Assembly: GCA_025993795.1 (NCBI GenBank)
Contig: JAMQHL010000048.1
Location: 1-64,000 of the forward strand
Length of the DNA stretch: 64,000 nt
Source of the DNA: Planctomycetota bacterium
Lineage (GTDB): Bacteria; Planctomycetota; UBA8742; UBA2392
Reading direction: 5' to 3'
Shown here piece after piece: positions 43,254 through 52,322 of the stretch; position 1 is the stretch's first letter; every line of letters begins with the position of its first letter. Under the pieces are notes generated by a model. That model ran no database searches, had not been told where the DNA came from, and was given only the letters and a program-made list of their open reading frames with translations. Position numbers and translations under genes: made by a program.

Positions 43254-44012
43254 ATGAAGTGGCAGCCGATTGCAGCTTCCTTATCTGTCATCGCGCTCTT
43301 TATGGGCGGGATGGCGGTGTGGCACGTTACCCGCGACGACAGCCCGCGCAAAGCGAGCAACACGCCCGCAAACGATGCGACCGACCTTCCGGTCGACAAC
43401 GGCGAATGGAAATCCGTCAAGCTTCGCGACCTGCCGTCAATGGACCCCATCGGCCTTTGGCCAAGCCATGGCGCTCGCGTGTCAGACCCGCAATTGTGGG
43501 TAGTCTGGGAAACGCGCCAGCATGCGGCATGCCGCGTGATCGCCCGCAGCGGCAACAGCGCGTGGTACGAGGTTGGTTCAACCAAGGCCTTCACCCACTA
43601 CATGGCGCTTGATCTCAGCCGCTTCAACGACGAAGCCTGGTTCTGCGTTGAATGGACCGAGGACGGCCGCGAGTACCGCAGCCAGGAGCGGCTTGTCAGT
43701 TTCGGCGTGGGCGCAGCGTTCGGCCGGCGCACGTACCGGATTGCCGTGCCGAAGGCCGAGCCGGGCAAGCCCTATGAGATCAGCGTGGTCGGCGGGGACT
43801 TGCGGCGCCTGAGTGGCGACGCGTTCTTGACCTCGTTGTTTCCCGACAACGTTCATTGCTGGACGCTGCCCCGGCCTGACCTGGGCGTGTTGCAGTTCGG
43901 CGTGACGGACCCCGCGAGCATTCCTGACGCCGGCTGTTTCGGGTTTCTCGAACTGCGGGACCCGGCCACAGGCACGGTGGACCGCGTGTTGATCGAGCTG
44001 CGGCCCGTCTAG
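43254..44012 (+). CDS. Membrane-anchored protein of unknown function
   Basis: From the ATG at 43254 the 252-residue protein has one N-terminal helix (about 5-24, acting as an anchor or signal), a short linker, and a strand-rich exported domain with many Trp, Tyr and Cys residues. An in-frame GTG at 43230 is possible but gives no better context. No motif recognised. Its 3' end overlaps the convergent kinase gene by four bases. Confidence 0.6.
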   Translation: MKWQPIAASLSVIALFMGGMAVWHVTRDDSPRKASNTPANDATDLPVDNGEWKSVKLRDLPSMDPIGLWPSHGARVSDPQLWVVWETRQHAACRVIARSGNSAWYEVGSTKAFTHYMALDLSRFNDEAWFCVEWTEDGREYRSQERLVSFGVGAAFGRRTYRIAVPKAEPGKPYEISVVGGDLRRLSGDAFLTSLFPDNVHCWTLPRPDLGVLQFGVTDPASIPDAGCFGFLELRDPATGTVDRVLIELRPV

Positions 44013-45700
44013 CGGCTAATTTTGGCGTGGCCGAAGACTTTCAGCAGGTTCTGGAATGCGGGTACGTTCTCAAGGGTCTTGAAGGCTGCATTGTCGGCAA
44101 GCCGCTTGCGGTCGCGGAAACCGTTCTTTACCGCGCGCTCGAGGTATTTCAGGCCTTCGGCGGGGTCGCTCGGTGCGGTGAGGACCGCAAGCCAGTACAG
44201 CGTCTCGGAGAAGCTGGGGTTGATCTCAAGCGCCCGCAGCAGCAGCGAGCGCGCCTTGTCTTCCTGCGTGCGTTTCGACAGCAGCACTGCCAGCGCGACA
44301 TAGCCGCGCTCATCGGCGGGCACCAGCTCGATGCACTTTTCATACTCGCGCTCGGCGGCTTTCCAGGCGCGGCCCTTTTCATAGATCTTACCCAGGCTGA
44401 TACGGGCCTCGACGTTGTGGGCATTGAGCTTGAGTGCATAGGTCAGGTTTTCGCGCGCGCCCGAAAGGTCGCCGGTCATACGCTGCAGGCTGCCCAGAAA
44501 GCTGCGCGCGCGCGGGTCATCAGGATTGAACGTCACGGCGGTCTGGTAGTCGGCCAGCGCCTCTTTCATCTTGCGCATCTTGCGGTAGATGTGGCCGCGC
44601 AGCATGTGCAGCCGCGCGTCGTCGCCCTTGATGCGCATCGCGGTTTCAATCTGTTTCAGAGCATCGTCAAACCGCGCCCGCTTCATGGCCTGCTGGGCGT
44701 CGGTCACCGAGTTCTCGAGTTGTGTCGTCATGCTCAGCACGGCCAGCTCAATGGTTTCGTTGCGGTCAAGCTCTTCGCTGGCTTCTTCGGCGGCCTGGCG
44801 CGCCAGCTTGTAAATGCCGCTGCCCTCGCTGCGCTGCACGGTCACGGTGCGCCTGCGCTGGCTGCGAATCAGCTCAGCGGCCGCTTCCAGGTCTTCGGCC
44901 AGTTCGTCGGCGTTTTCGTAGCGGGCATCCGGCTTCTTGGCAAGCATGCGGTTGACGATGCGTTCAAGTTCGCGCGGCAAGCCGGGACGCAACTCGTTCA
45001 GTGGCGGGTGATCGTCCTGCTGGTGCATCAGGATCAGCGCCTGTGCCGTTTCGCCCAGGAAGGGGCGCCTTCCGGTCAGCAGCAGATACAGGGTCGCGCC
45101 CAGCGAGTAGATGTCGCTGCGCCCGTCCACAGGCTCGCCGCGGCACTGCTCGGGGCTCATATATGGCGGGCTGCCGCTGTGTCCGCCTGAGGCATCACTG
45201 CCTAGCGCCGCAGCCACACCGAAGTCGCTGATTTTCACGCGCCCGCTGTTCAAGATCAGCAGATTGTCCGGCTTGATGTCGCGGTGTACCACGCCGCGCT
45301 TGTGCGCGTACGCCAACCCGCGCGCGGCCTGCGCCGCGATCTTGACCGCCAGCAATGGGTCAACGCCCTGGCGCGAGACGAGGCGCGAAACGGGCACGCC
45401 GTCCACAAGCTGCATCACCAGGTAGGGCTGGCCATCGTGGGCGTCCACGGCATAGACGGGCGTGATGTTGGGGTGCTCAAGCTGGCCTGCCATGCGCGCT
45501 TCGTTCATGAAGCGTTCTCGCAGCACATCGTTGCGCGAAAGCTCGCGCGGCAGGACTTTCACGGCAACCAGCTTGTCGAGCCCGGTATGCTTGGCTTTGT
45601 AAACGTGGCCCATGCCGCCTTGGCCGATGCGCGAGATCAGCTCGCACTTGCCCAGGGTTGTGCCCGTCAAGTCTTCAGGATCGTTTCGGTTGCCCGCCAT
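44009..45700 (-). CDS. Hanks-type Ser/Thr protein kinase with C-terminal TPR domain
   Basis: The 563-residue protein begins with a complete kinase domain: glycine loop GQGGMGHV (26-33), Lys48, HRDIKPDN (139-146), DFG (159-161) and SPE (172-174). After a linker (about 280-330) come TPR units (about 340-520; for example ARLHMLRGHIYRKMRKMKEALADY), which probably recruit substrates. There is no membrane helix, so the kinase is cytoplasmic, unlike the one at 62548. The PP2C phosphatase at 11113 is a possible antagonist. Activation-loop control by autophosphorylation is expected. Confidence 0.93.
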   Translation of the reverse strand: MAGNRNDPEDLTGTTLGKCELISRIGQGGMGHVYKAKHTGLDKLVAVKVLPRELSRNDVLRERFMNEARMAGQLEHPNITPVYAVDAHDGQPYLVMQLVDGVPVSRLVSRQGVDPLLAVKIAAQAARGLAYAHKRGVVHRDIKPDNLLILNSGRVKISDFGVAAALGSDASGGHSGSPPYMSPEQCRGEPVDGRSDIYSLGATLYLLLTGRRPFLGETAQALILMHQQDDHPPLNELRPGLPRELERIVNRMLAKKPDARYENADELAEDLEAAAELIRSQRRRTVTVQRSEGSGIYKLARQAAEEASEELDRNETIELAVLSMTTQLENSVTDAQQAMKRARFDDALKQIETAMRIKGDDARLHMLRGHIYRKMRKMKEALADYQTAVTFNPDDPRARSFLGSLQRMTGDLSGARENLTYALKLNAHNVEARISLGKIYEKGRAWKAAEREYEKCIELVPADERGYVALAVLLSKRTQEDKARSLLLRALEINPSFSETLYWLAVLTAPSDPAEGLKYLERAVKNGFRDRKRLADNAAFKTLENVPAFQNLLKVFGHAKISR

Positions 45701-45745
45701 GGGGTCGGATCATACCCGTGACACGCCGCGATGTCAGGCGAGCGC

Positions 45746-46765
45746 TCATCCGCCCAGGTAGCTCATTTCCGCCCTTGGCAGGCCCGCTGTGTTGGCGTTG
45801 CGCAGTTCGCTGTAACGGTCTTCGCGCCCCCGCCAGATGCCCTCAATCAGGGCGCGCAGATCGTCTTGGCTCACGCCTGCCCGCAGGGGGCCTTTCAGGT
45901 CGTGTCCCGCGCCCGCAAACAGGCAGGTGAACAACTCGCCCCGGGCGCTCAGCCTGGCGCGCGTGCAATCGCCGCAGAAGGTGTTGGTGACGCTGCTGAT
46001 CACGCCGATTTCGCCCTGCCCGTCGGCATAGCGCCAGCGGCCTGCGACTTCGCCCTTGTAGCTCGGGTCGGCGCTTTCCAGCGGCCAGCGCGCATGCACG
46101 CGGGCAACAATCTCGCGCGCGGGCACGACGTCGTCCAGGCGCCATCCGTTGGTGGTACCGACATCCATGTACTCGATAAAACGCAGCACGACGCCGGATC
46201 CGCGCCAGCGCTGGGCCATGGCCTCAATCTCGGCGTCGTTCTCACCGCGCTTGACCACCATGTTGATCTTGAGCGGTGTCAGGCCTGCTTCAAGGGCCGC
46301 ACCGATGCCCTTCAGCACCGGGGCCGTGCCGATGCCCCTGCCATTCATGCGCCCGAACACCTTGTCGTCCAGGCTGTCCAGGCTTACGGTCACGCGCGAC
46401 AACCCGGCCTGCTTCAGCGCGCGCGCGAATGTCGGCAGCAGTAAGCCGTTGGTGGTCAGTGCAATGTCGTCAATGCCGGGCGCGGCACGCAGCAATGCAA
46501 TCAGGTCTGGCAGGTCACGGCGCAGCAGTGGCTCGCCGCCCGTGATGCGCAGCTTGCGGGTGCCCAGGCCCGCGAACACCCGCGCCAGGCGCGCGATTTC
46601 TTCGTAATCCAGGATCTCCCTGCGCGGCAGAAAGGCGTGGTCCGGGCCGAACACGTCCGCCGGCATGCAGTATTCGCACCGCAGGTTGCAGCGGTCGGTC
46701 ACCGAGATGCGCAAATCGCGCATGTGACGGCCCAATGTATCCTTGACGTGATCCCGCTCGGTCAT
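45746..46765 (-). CDS. moaA: GTP 3',8-cyclase (molybdenum cofactor biosynthesis)
   Basis: This radical SAM enzyme turns GTP into 3',8-cyclo-GTP, the first step of molybdopterin synthesis, together with MoaC. The SAM-binding cluster is C26-x3-C30-x2-C33, ITGGEPLLR follows, and the C-terminal GTP-binding cluster uses C264, C267 and C281. The protein ends in GG, as required for activity in MoaA. At 339 residues it is full length. The other moa genes are not in the window. Confidence 0.96.
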   Translation of the reverse strand: MTERDHVKDTLGRHMRDLRISVTDRCNLRCEYCMPADVFGPDHAFLPRREILDYEEIARLARVFAGLGTRKLRITGGEPLLRRDLPDLIALLRAAPGIDDIALTTNGLLLPTFARALKQAGLSRVTVSLDSLDDKVFGRMNGRGIGTAPVLKGIGAALEAGLTPLKINMVVKRGENDAEIEAMAQRWRGSGVVLRFIEYMDVGTTNGWRLDDVVPAREIVARVHARWPLESADPSYKGEVAGRWRYADGQGEIGVISSVTNTFCGDCTRARLSARGELFTCLFAGAGHDLKGPLRAGVSQDDLRALIEGIWRGREDRYSELRNANTAGLPRAEMSYLGG

Positions 46766-46867
46766 GCCCGCATCCTAGCACACGCCAGTGCGGGCAAGTA
46801 CTACGGGCAGCGCACCTGTGCCCTTCGGGCTTTCGCGCCGGGCATTTCCTTGATAAGAACCGCCTCT

Positions 46868-47272
46868 ATGGCTGGGCTTGAAGGCAAGCAATTCGTCGTC
46901 ATCCGCGTTCCCAACGTTGTGGAAGAAGCCGACTTTTTCAGTCGCATCTACAACGCGGCTGCCCTGGTCGTGAACGACGCGATCCGCCAGGTCGACACGG
47001 GCAAGTTCGTCGTGCGGATCGAGAAGGCGGAAGGCGAGAAAGACCGTTCGTGCCACGTGTCCTTTGAAGTCAGTGTCGCCAACGTGAACCGCTTTGCCGA
47101 AGAGGTCTGGAATCGAGGCATCAAGTACGCCAGCCGTCCGCAGAACTGTGCAGATGGTCTTCGGCGCGTCGGGTTTGTCAGCCCCAACGAGATCCGGATC
47201 AGCGGCGTCGGACCGCTGAAGATGGACTCGACCGGCGCCTTCCCCGCGTTTCGCCCGGACCTGAAAGGGTAG
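46868..47272 (+). CDS. Small protein of unknown function upstream of queF
   Basis: The 134-residue protein starts at the ATG at 46868 and ends two bases before queF, so the pair is almost certainly co-transcribed. The predicted strand-helix pattern (FEVSVANVNRFAEEVWNRGIKYASRP, then VGFVSPNEIRISGVGP) faintly recalls a single vicinal-oxygen-chelate (glyoxalase) domain, but metal ligands are not evident. A link to queuosine metabolism is suggested only by position. Confidence 0.55.
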   Translation: MAGLEGKQFVVIRVPNVVEEADFFSRIYNAAALVVNDAIRQVDTGKFVVRIEKAEGEKDRSCHVSFEVSVANVNRFAEEVWNRGIKYASRPQNCADGLRRVGFVSPNEIRISGVGPLKMDSTGAFPAFRPDLKG

Positions 47273-47274
47273 CG

Positions 47275-47634
47275 ATGGCCGACGCACCCACGCGCGATAA
47301 TCTTGAGACTTTTCCGAACCCGAATCCGGCCCGAGACTACGAAGTCCGCATCGACGCGCCTGAGTTCACTTGCATCTGTCCCAAGACCGGCCACCCGGAT
47401 TTCGCCAACATGCAGCTTACGTACGTGCCGGACCGGCTGTGCATTGAGCTGAAGGCATACAAGCTCTACATTCAGGGATGGCGCAATGTCGGTATCTTCC
47501 ACGAAGCCGTCACCAACCGCGTTGCCGAAGACCTGATTGCCGTGCTCAAGCCGCGCTACCTGAAGCTTGTCGGCGCGTTCCATGCCCACGGCGGCATCAC
47601 CACTACGGTTACGATCGAACACCGGTCAAGCTAG
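47275..47634 (+). CDS. queF: NADPH-dependent 7-cyano-7-deazaguanine reductase
   Basis: A 119-residue type I (unimodular) QueF, which reduces preQ0 to preQ1 with NADPH in queuosine biosynthesis. The catalytic Cys is C35 in CPKTGHPDF and the catalytic Asp is D42. ELKAYKLY (58-65) is the QueF NADPH-binding signature that separates it from GTP cyclohydrolase I. Length and motifs fit the Bacillus-type enzyme. Other queuosine genes are outside the window. Confidence 0.95.
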   Translation: MADAPTRDNLETFPNPNPARDYEVRIDAPEFTCICPKTGHPDFANMQLTYVPDRLCIELKAYKLYIQGWRNVGIFHEAVTNRVAEDLIAVLKPRYLKLVGAFHAHGGITTTVTIEHRSS

Positions 47635-47677
47635 CTTTCGAGAGTGCCTTTGTTTACATGGTTACCCGAGGTCAAGC

Positions 47678-48445
47678 ATGGCGGCCAATTTCCATGGAAA
47701 GCGCGTCCTGGTCACTGGCGGCGGCACCGGCATCGGCCGGGAGGTCGCACAGGCCTTTCTGAAGCAGGGTGCGCGCGTGGTAATCTGCGGCCGTCGCCAT
47801 GGCCCTCTCAAGGATACCGTCGAGAGCCAGCAGCCCGCGTTTCCTGACTTTCACTATGTGGAGTGCGACATCAGCGACCCCGAGGATGTCAGCGAGTTGC
47901 TTGAGAAAGTTCGGCAGGTGCTGGGCGGGTTGGACGTGCTCGTCAACAACGCCGGCGTCAACGAGCGCGGCAATCTCGAGGAAACGACTCTAAAGGTCTG
48001 GGACCGCGTCATGAGCGTCAATCTGCGCGGCGCATTTCTGGTCGCGCAGGCCGTTCTGCCATTGCTCAGAGAATCGGGGCGCGGCGCCAACGTACTCAAC
48101 ATTTCCAGCAACCTCGGGCGCCAGGCCGAGCAACACCAGTTGGTCTATTCCGCGAGCAAGGCCGGCCTCGACATGTTCACGCGTTGCTGCGCGCTCGACT
48201 ACGCCGACGAAGGCATCCGCTTCAACACGATCAGCCCGGGCGTGATCGATACCCCGATGCAGGACACGAACAAGGGCGAGCTGGGGTATCAGGAGTGGCG
48301 CAGCCAGATGGAGCAATTGCACCCGCTGCGCGCGATCGGCCTGCCCAAAGACGTTGCCGCGGCGGCCCTGTTCCTGTGCAGCTCGGACGCAGACTGGCTG
48401 ACCGGCGTCAACCTGCCGGTCGATGGCGGGATGTGCGCACGCTGA
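47678..48445 (+). CDS. Short-chain dehydrogenase/reductase
   Basis: The 255-residue classical SDR starts at 47678 with GAGG six bases upstream. It has TGGGTGIG (cofactor loop), NNAG, the catalytic Ser in NISSN, YSASK with the Tyr and Lys, and SPGVIDTPM. It is most like 3-oxoacyl-ACP reductase/glucose-dehydrogenase-type SDRs. Substrate unknown. It follows queF by 43 bases and may be transcribed with it. Its 3' end overlaps that of the convergent ferredoxin/activase-like gene by 38 bases. Confidence 0.88.
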   Translation: MAANFHGKRVLVTGGGTGIGREVAQAFLKQGARVVICGRRHGPLKDTVESQQPAFPDFHYVECDISDPEDVSELLEKVRQVLGGLDVLVNNAGVNERGNLEETTLKVWDRVMSVNLRGAFLVAQAVLPLLRESGRGANVLNISSNLGRQAEQHQLVYSASKAGLDMFTRCCALDYADEGIRFNTISPGVIDTPMQDTNKGELGYQEWRSQMEQLHPLRAIGLPKDVAAAALFLCSSDADWLTGVNLPVDGGMCAR

Positions 48446-49633
48446 TTGTACCGGCAAGCCCGGGCGTCATCGCGGCGCGCGCGGCCCCCAAGGCGGCTGC
48501 GTGCGGCAACACAACGAGCTCGCCGCCCCAGAAACCCAGTGCTTTTGCGACGCCGGCATCAACTGACATGCCGTAGTCACCGGTAAGCGCCGCTCGGCAC
48601 GGCGCGCCCGCGAGCTTCTCGCCGGCGCGGCGCAGGGCGTGAATGGCTTGCCGGCACGCGTCCAGCATGGCCTGCGTGAGCGCAATGTCGCGGGTGGCGG
48701 TGATGATGCTGCCTCCGGGCGTGACGGCGTCAGCGCCGGGCCCGACCAGCAGTGCCTGCTGTGTGCCCTGAAACTGGCGGGTGAAACGCGACGAGATCAA
48801 CTGCCACTCAGTGTTGCACATGCCTGCCTGCAACAGCGCGGCAAGGCAAGCCAGCACGCCTGTCGTAGACATGCCGGCGGGAGGGGCTTTGTCCACTGTG
48901 GTCAACACGGTGCGCGTCTTGAGCGGCGACCACTCCACGCTGTCGATTGCGCCCCTGACGTGGGGCACGTCGCCCAGCAGCGGGCTGGTCATCACTGCCT
49001 GTGATGTAGTGACGCCATCAGCAACGAAAGCCGCAACGCCGGAAACATCAAGAACCACGCAGGGTTCAGTTCCCAGGTGTGAAACACCCAGCGCCAGCGC
49101 AGCGGCGGGCGAGATGTCGGTGCCGACACGAAAGGCCCCGGCGCCATGCGCCTCAGGCATTGCGTGCAAGGCGTGGGGCATTGCGCGCGCGATGCGCCCA
49201 TCGGCATGCACCTCGTAGCAAGCACCGCGCAAGGGGTGCCAGCGCACACCCTGGCTGGCCCGGTGGCTGGTGCTACTTCCCAACCTTCCAGCGTCTGCAC
49301 GCGCGGCCTGTCTGCGAGCGCATTTACGGGGGCGGCGTCCACGACCAGCTCGCCGCGCGCAAAGCCGCGGCACGCCAGCCAGATGGGCTGGCCGTTGCGC
49401 GAGTGCTGGGGTGCGAGCGAGCTGCCGGCACCGTCGTGAAAGTTGGCGGGGTCGCCGCTGACGTCGTGGTCACGACATACAGGCAGTGCCACGCGGCACT
49501 GGTGGCAACTGCCGTTTCCGCCGCATGAGCTGTCAAGGTGAACGCCGCTGCGCCTAGCTGTGTCCAACAGCGTCTCGCCATCGATGGCTTCGGCGATGCG
49601 GTCGGCAGTGCGGAAGTAGACGCGGTGGCCCAT
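48408..49633 (-). pseudogene. Ferredoxin-ASKHA reductive-activase-like (RACo/DUF4445) gene with a frameshift
   Basis: The ATG at 49633 opens a 2Fe-2S ferredoxin domain (C37, C43, C46, C88) that is protein-like to about residue 125. The downstream part is protein-like in another frame, from about 49265 to the stop at 48408. One missing base in 49240-49280 would join them into a product of about 405 residues. The second part follows the layout of the C-terminal ASKHA ATPase domain of corrinoid reductive activators, but key motifs have drifted: the DIGTNGE element reads DVSGVAA, and the GICGSG element reads GMSTTG. The middle domain of true RACo proteins is absent. Sequencing error, programmed shift and decay are all possible. 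Confidence 0.65.
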
Positions 49634-50320
49634 CGCAGCAGTCTAGCGGATACGGGCATCAGCGCACGCGGGTCTCGGGCAGGTCACGAATCTGACAGAT
49701 TTTTTCGAAACCGGATTGAACCCGCAATGTCATGCGTCGTTTCTATTGGTGTAGCAGCAAGGCAGGAAACAGGCAGCGCCGAGCACGGTTCCGCCGATTT
49801 CCCACTTTGCCGCTCAACTTCTTGGGACATCCGAGATTGGTACCAAGCGGTAGCTCCGCAACGGCACCGGTCTGTCAGGAAAAGATGTCCGAGGGAGGGG
49901 GGACCCCGCAGGAATCATCGCGTGGCCGGGGCATCGGCGCGAATCTACTGGGCAGCGTCACTGCCCCGTCCCGCGAAACCAGACCCAAACCACACCAGAA
50001 GCACGACGCCTGCATGAGCAGCCCGGAGAATCTCCGCGCCCACTGCCCCGGCACGCCACGGGCTTCTACCCGACAACTTGCAGTAGGAGGGAGGGCGCCT
50101 CGGCTCTCCCTCGCCCCGGGAGCGGGGGAGGTGCGTTACCTCCCCCGTTTGTTTTAATCGGCGCTCGTGCCGGGTGCCACCGATGCCTTCACTCCAGATT
50201 GAGCCGGCTGTGGGTTTGTTGACTTGAATGTTGCGCCCCAGCCGCGACGGATGTTGACTTGCAGGCAACGTGAAACATTGGCCCCACTTAGCCGCATTCC
50301 GCGCTACCCAGGACCATCAA
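49634..50320. other. Long intergenic region ending in an orphan terminator
   Basis: No protein-coding gene is supported in these 687 bases. The right part (about 50080-50155) is a chain of GC-rich hairpins ending in a strong terminator on the plus strand, although no plus-strand gene ends nearby. This suggests an untranslated transcript. I could not match it to 6S RNA, tmRNA, RNase P or SRP RNA by eye. Confidence 0.45.
50123..50155 (+). terminator. Strong rho-independent terminator without an obvious upstream gene
   Basis: A perfect 10-bp stem, CGGGGGAGGT (50123-50132) with ACCTCCCCCG (50138-50147), loop GCGTT, followed by TTTGTTTT. The nearest upstream plus-strand stop codon of a real gene is 1.7 kb away. 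Confidence 0.8.
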
Positions 50321-52315
50321 GTGAAACCAGCATGCAGTCAGGCTCTCTACTTGGTGTTGCTGCTTGGGTGTTGCCTGACTTTTGGCGGCCCTGCGCCGGT
50401 ACAAAGCCAAACGCGCGACGGGCACACGCCCGGCTCTTTGGCGCCCGATGAGGTGCTGCCGTCGAATCCCGCCGAGCTTGCGGCTAAGCCGGATTCGGGT
50501 CGCGACTACAGGACGTTCAGTCGGGTGCGCCGGTTCGGTTCGCGTGTGTATGACTGCAAGTGTTTTGCCTTCAGTCCTGACGGCCGGACCATTGCGTATG
50601 GAGGCGCAAAGGGGCGCATACTCATACGTGAAGTATCCAGCCGCTGTGTTGTCGCAGCGATTGACGAATTGCCTGACTCGGTGGACTGTCTCCGATACAG
50701 CCCGGACGGCAAGCTGCTGGTTGCGGCTGTCGGCAAGCGGGTGAAGATATGGAACACTTCCACCTATGAGCACTTGCGTGACCTGCCGGCATGTAAGAAC
50801 GACGTGTCGGGGTTTGTATTCAGTCCGGACGGGCAACTGCTGGCGGTCTCTGTGGATTACCACGACATGGTTGATCTCTGGAACATGGGCACATTCAAGA
50901 AGTACAAGTCGCTGGCAATCGAGAGTGACACCCCTGGCGGACTGCAATTCAGTACCGATGGCAAGACCCTGTTTGTCGGTGATGTGCAGGGGCGGCTGAC
51001 GTACTGGGACGTCAAGACAGGGGTGCAGCAGCACATCGTAGTGGGCCCTGACGGGGTGATGCGAGAGAAGGATGCCATCATCCAGGCGCACAGAGACAGC
51101 ATCACAAGTGTTGAGGTCAGCCCGGACGGGCGGCTCATTGCAACTGCCGGTTTCGACAAGGTCATCAAGCTCTGGGACAGGGCAACCGGGGAAGAAGTGC
51201 TCACAATCCTGGGGAACACGGAATGGGTCAACGACGTCGCGTTCAGCCCCGACGGCAAGACCCTGCTGTCTTGCTGCGCTGGGGGCACGACGAAGATCTG
51301 GGATGTCGCAACGGGCCGGCATCTCGTTGGCTACGGCGCGGGCCGGTACGCCTATACCCGGGATGTCGGCTTTTCGCCGCGTGGGGACTGCTTCGCATCG
51401 GCGGAGGACGACCATTTGGTTTTGTGGGAGAACGCGCCCCACAAGCAGCGGAGGAAGTGGGCAGCCCATGCCGAACGGCTCAGCGCGATTGCTTTCAACT
51501 CGACAGGGACCGAACTTGTGACTGTCGGATGGGACAGCCTGTTGCGAACCTGGGATGTGAGCACCGGTACCCTGCGGCGATCCCATGAATTTGGTGGGTG
51601 GGCCGGGTCGATTGCAGTGATCGACACGGACAAGAAGGTGGCCCTAGCGAACGATGCAGTTGACGTTCGCGATCTGGATTCTGGCGCGAAAGCATGGGAG
51701 TACCAGTCCCGCTTCAGCACTGTTGCCCTCGGGCCGGACGGCGGTGAATTGATTGCCTTCGTCGACCAGTCTGCAATGATTTTGCACGCGACTTCCGGAG
51801 AGAGACTGCGGAGTCACGACCTTGTGGCCGAAAAGGACTACTTCGCGGCAATCAGTCCCGACGGCAAACGACTCGCGGTGAAGCGCTCGGATGGCACCAT
51901 TTCGATCCTGGACTCAAGTGACTTCTCGGAACTCAAGGACCTTCCGGCAGGCGAACGCTTTCAACACGCCGCCTTCAGCCCGGAGGGGCTGCGTCTGGCT
52001 GGCGTCGTTACTGGCGAGTACTTTCCTTCCAAGCTGACCGGGTGGGACATTGAGTCCGGCACTCTACAGTTCAGCGTGGACGTAGCTGATGATATGTCAG
52101 ACGTGCGCTATTCGCCGGATGGCCGATTCGTGCTGATCACGAGCCATATGGCAGTGATCATCCATGACGCAACAAGCGGAGACGTTGTCGGCAGTATTGA
52201 GGGGCATGCAAACACCATTACCTGTATGGCGTATTCGAGAGATGGCTCCCACATTGCGACAGGCGACGCATCGGGCGAGATTCGCCTGTGGCAACTGTCA
52301 GACTTCATCAAGTAG
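50321..52315 (+). CDS. Secreted WD40 beta-propeller protein
   Basis: The GTG at 50321 is chosen because AGGA lies seven bases upstream and the frame then starts with a signal peptide (VKPACSQALYLVLLLG..., cleavage after VQSQ); an in-frame GTG at 50270 is the alternative. The 664-residue protein is almost wholly WD40 repeats, about 13 units of the F-S-P-D-G-R-x-I-A type, suggesting two propellers. No catalytic domain is fused. It is convergent with, and related in architecture to, the WD40 lipoprotein at 52323. Probably a protein-binding scaffold in the periplasm or outside. Confidence 0.8.
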   Translation: MKPACSQALYLVLLLGCCLTFGGPAPVQSQTRDGHTPGSLAPDEVLPSNPAELAAKPDSGRDYRTFSRVRRFGSRVYDCKCFAFSPDGRTIAYGGAKGRILIREVSSRCVVAAIDELPDSVDCLRYSPDGKLLVAAVGKRVKIWNTSTYEHLRDLPACKNDVSGFVFSPDGQLLAVSVDYHDMVDLWNMGTFKKYKSLAIESDTPGGLQFSTDGKTLFVGDVQGRLTYWDVKTGVQQHIVVGPDGVMREKDAIIQAHRDSITSVEVSPDGRLIATAGFDKVIKLWDRATGEEVLTILGNTEWVNDVAFSPDGKTLLSCCAGGTTKIWDVATGRHLVGYGAGRYAYTRDVGFSPRGDCFASAEDDHLVLWENAPHKQRRKWAAHAERLSAIAFNSTGTELVTVGWDSLLRTWDVSTGTLRRSHEFGGWAGSIAVIDTDKKVALANDAVDVRDLDSGAKAWEYQSRFSTVALGPDGGELIAFVDQSAMILHATSGERLRSHDLVAEKDYFAAISPDGKRLAVKRSDGTISILDSSDFSELKDLPAGERFQHAAFSPEGLRLAGVVTGEYFPSKLTGWDIESGTLQFSVDVADDMSDVRYSPDGRFVLITSHMAVIIHDATSGDVVGSIEGHANTITCMAYSRDGSHIATGDASGEIRLWQLSDFIK

Positions 52316-52322
52316 GCGCGGC

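Noticed and set aside
49732-50157. 141-codon plus-strand open frame ending at the orphan terminator
   Set aside because: Arg/Pro/Ser-rich, no ribosome-binding site, no recognisable fold; the terminator loop itself would be coding.
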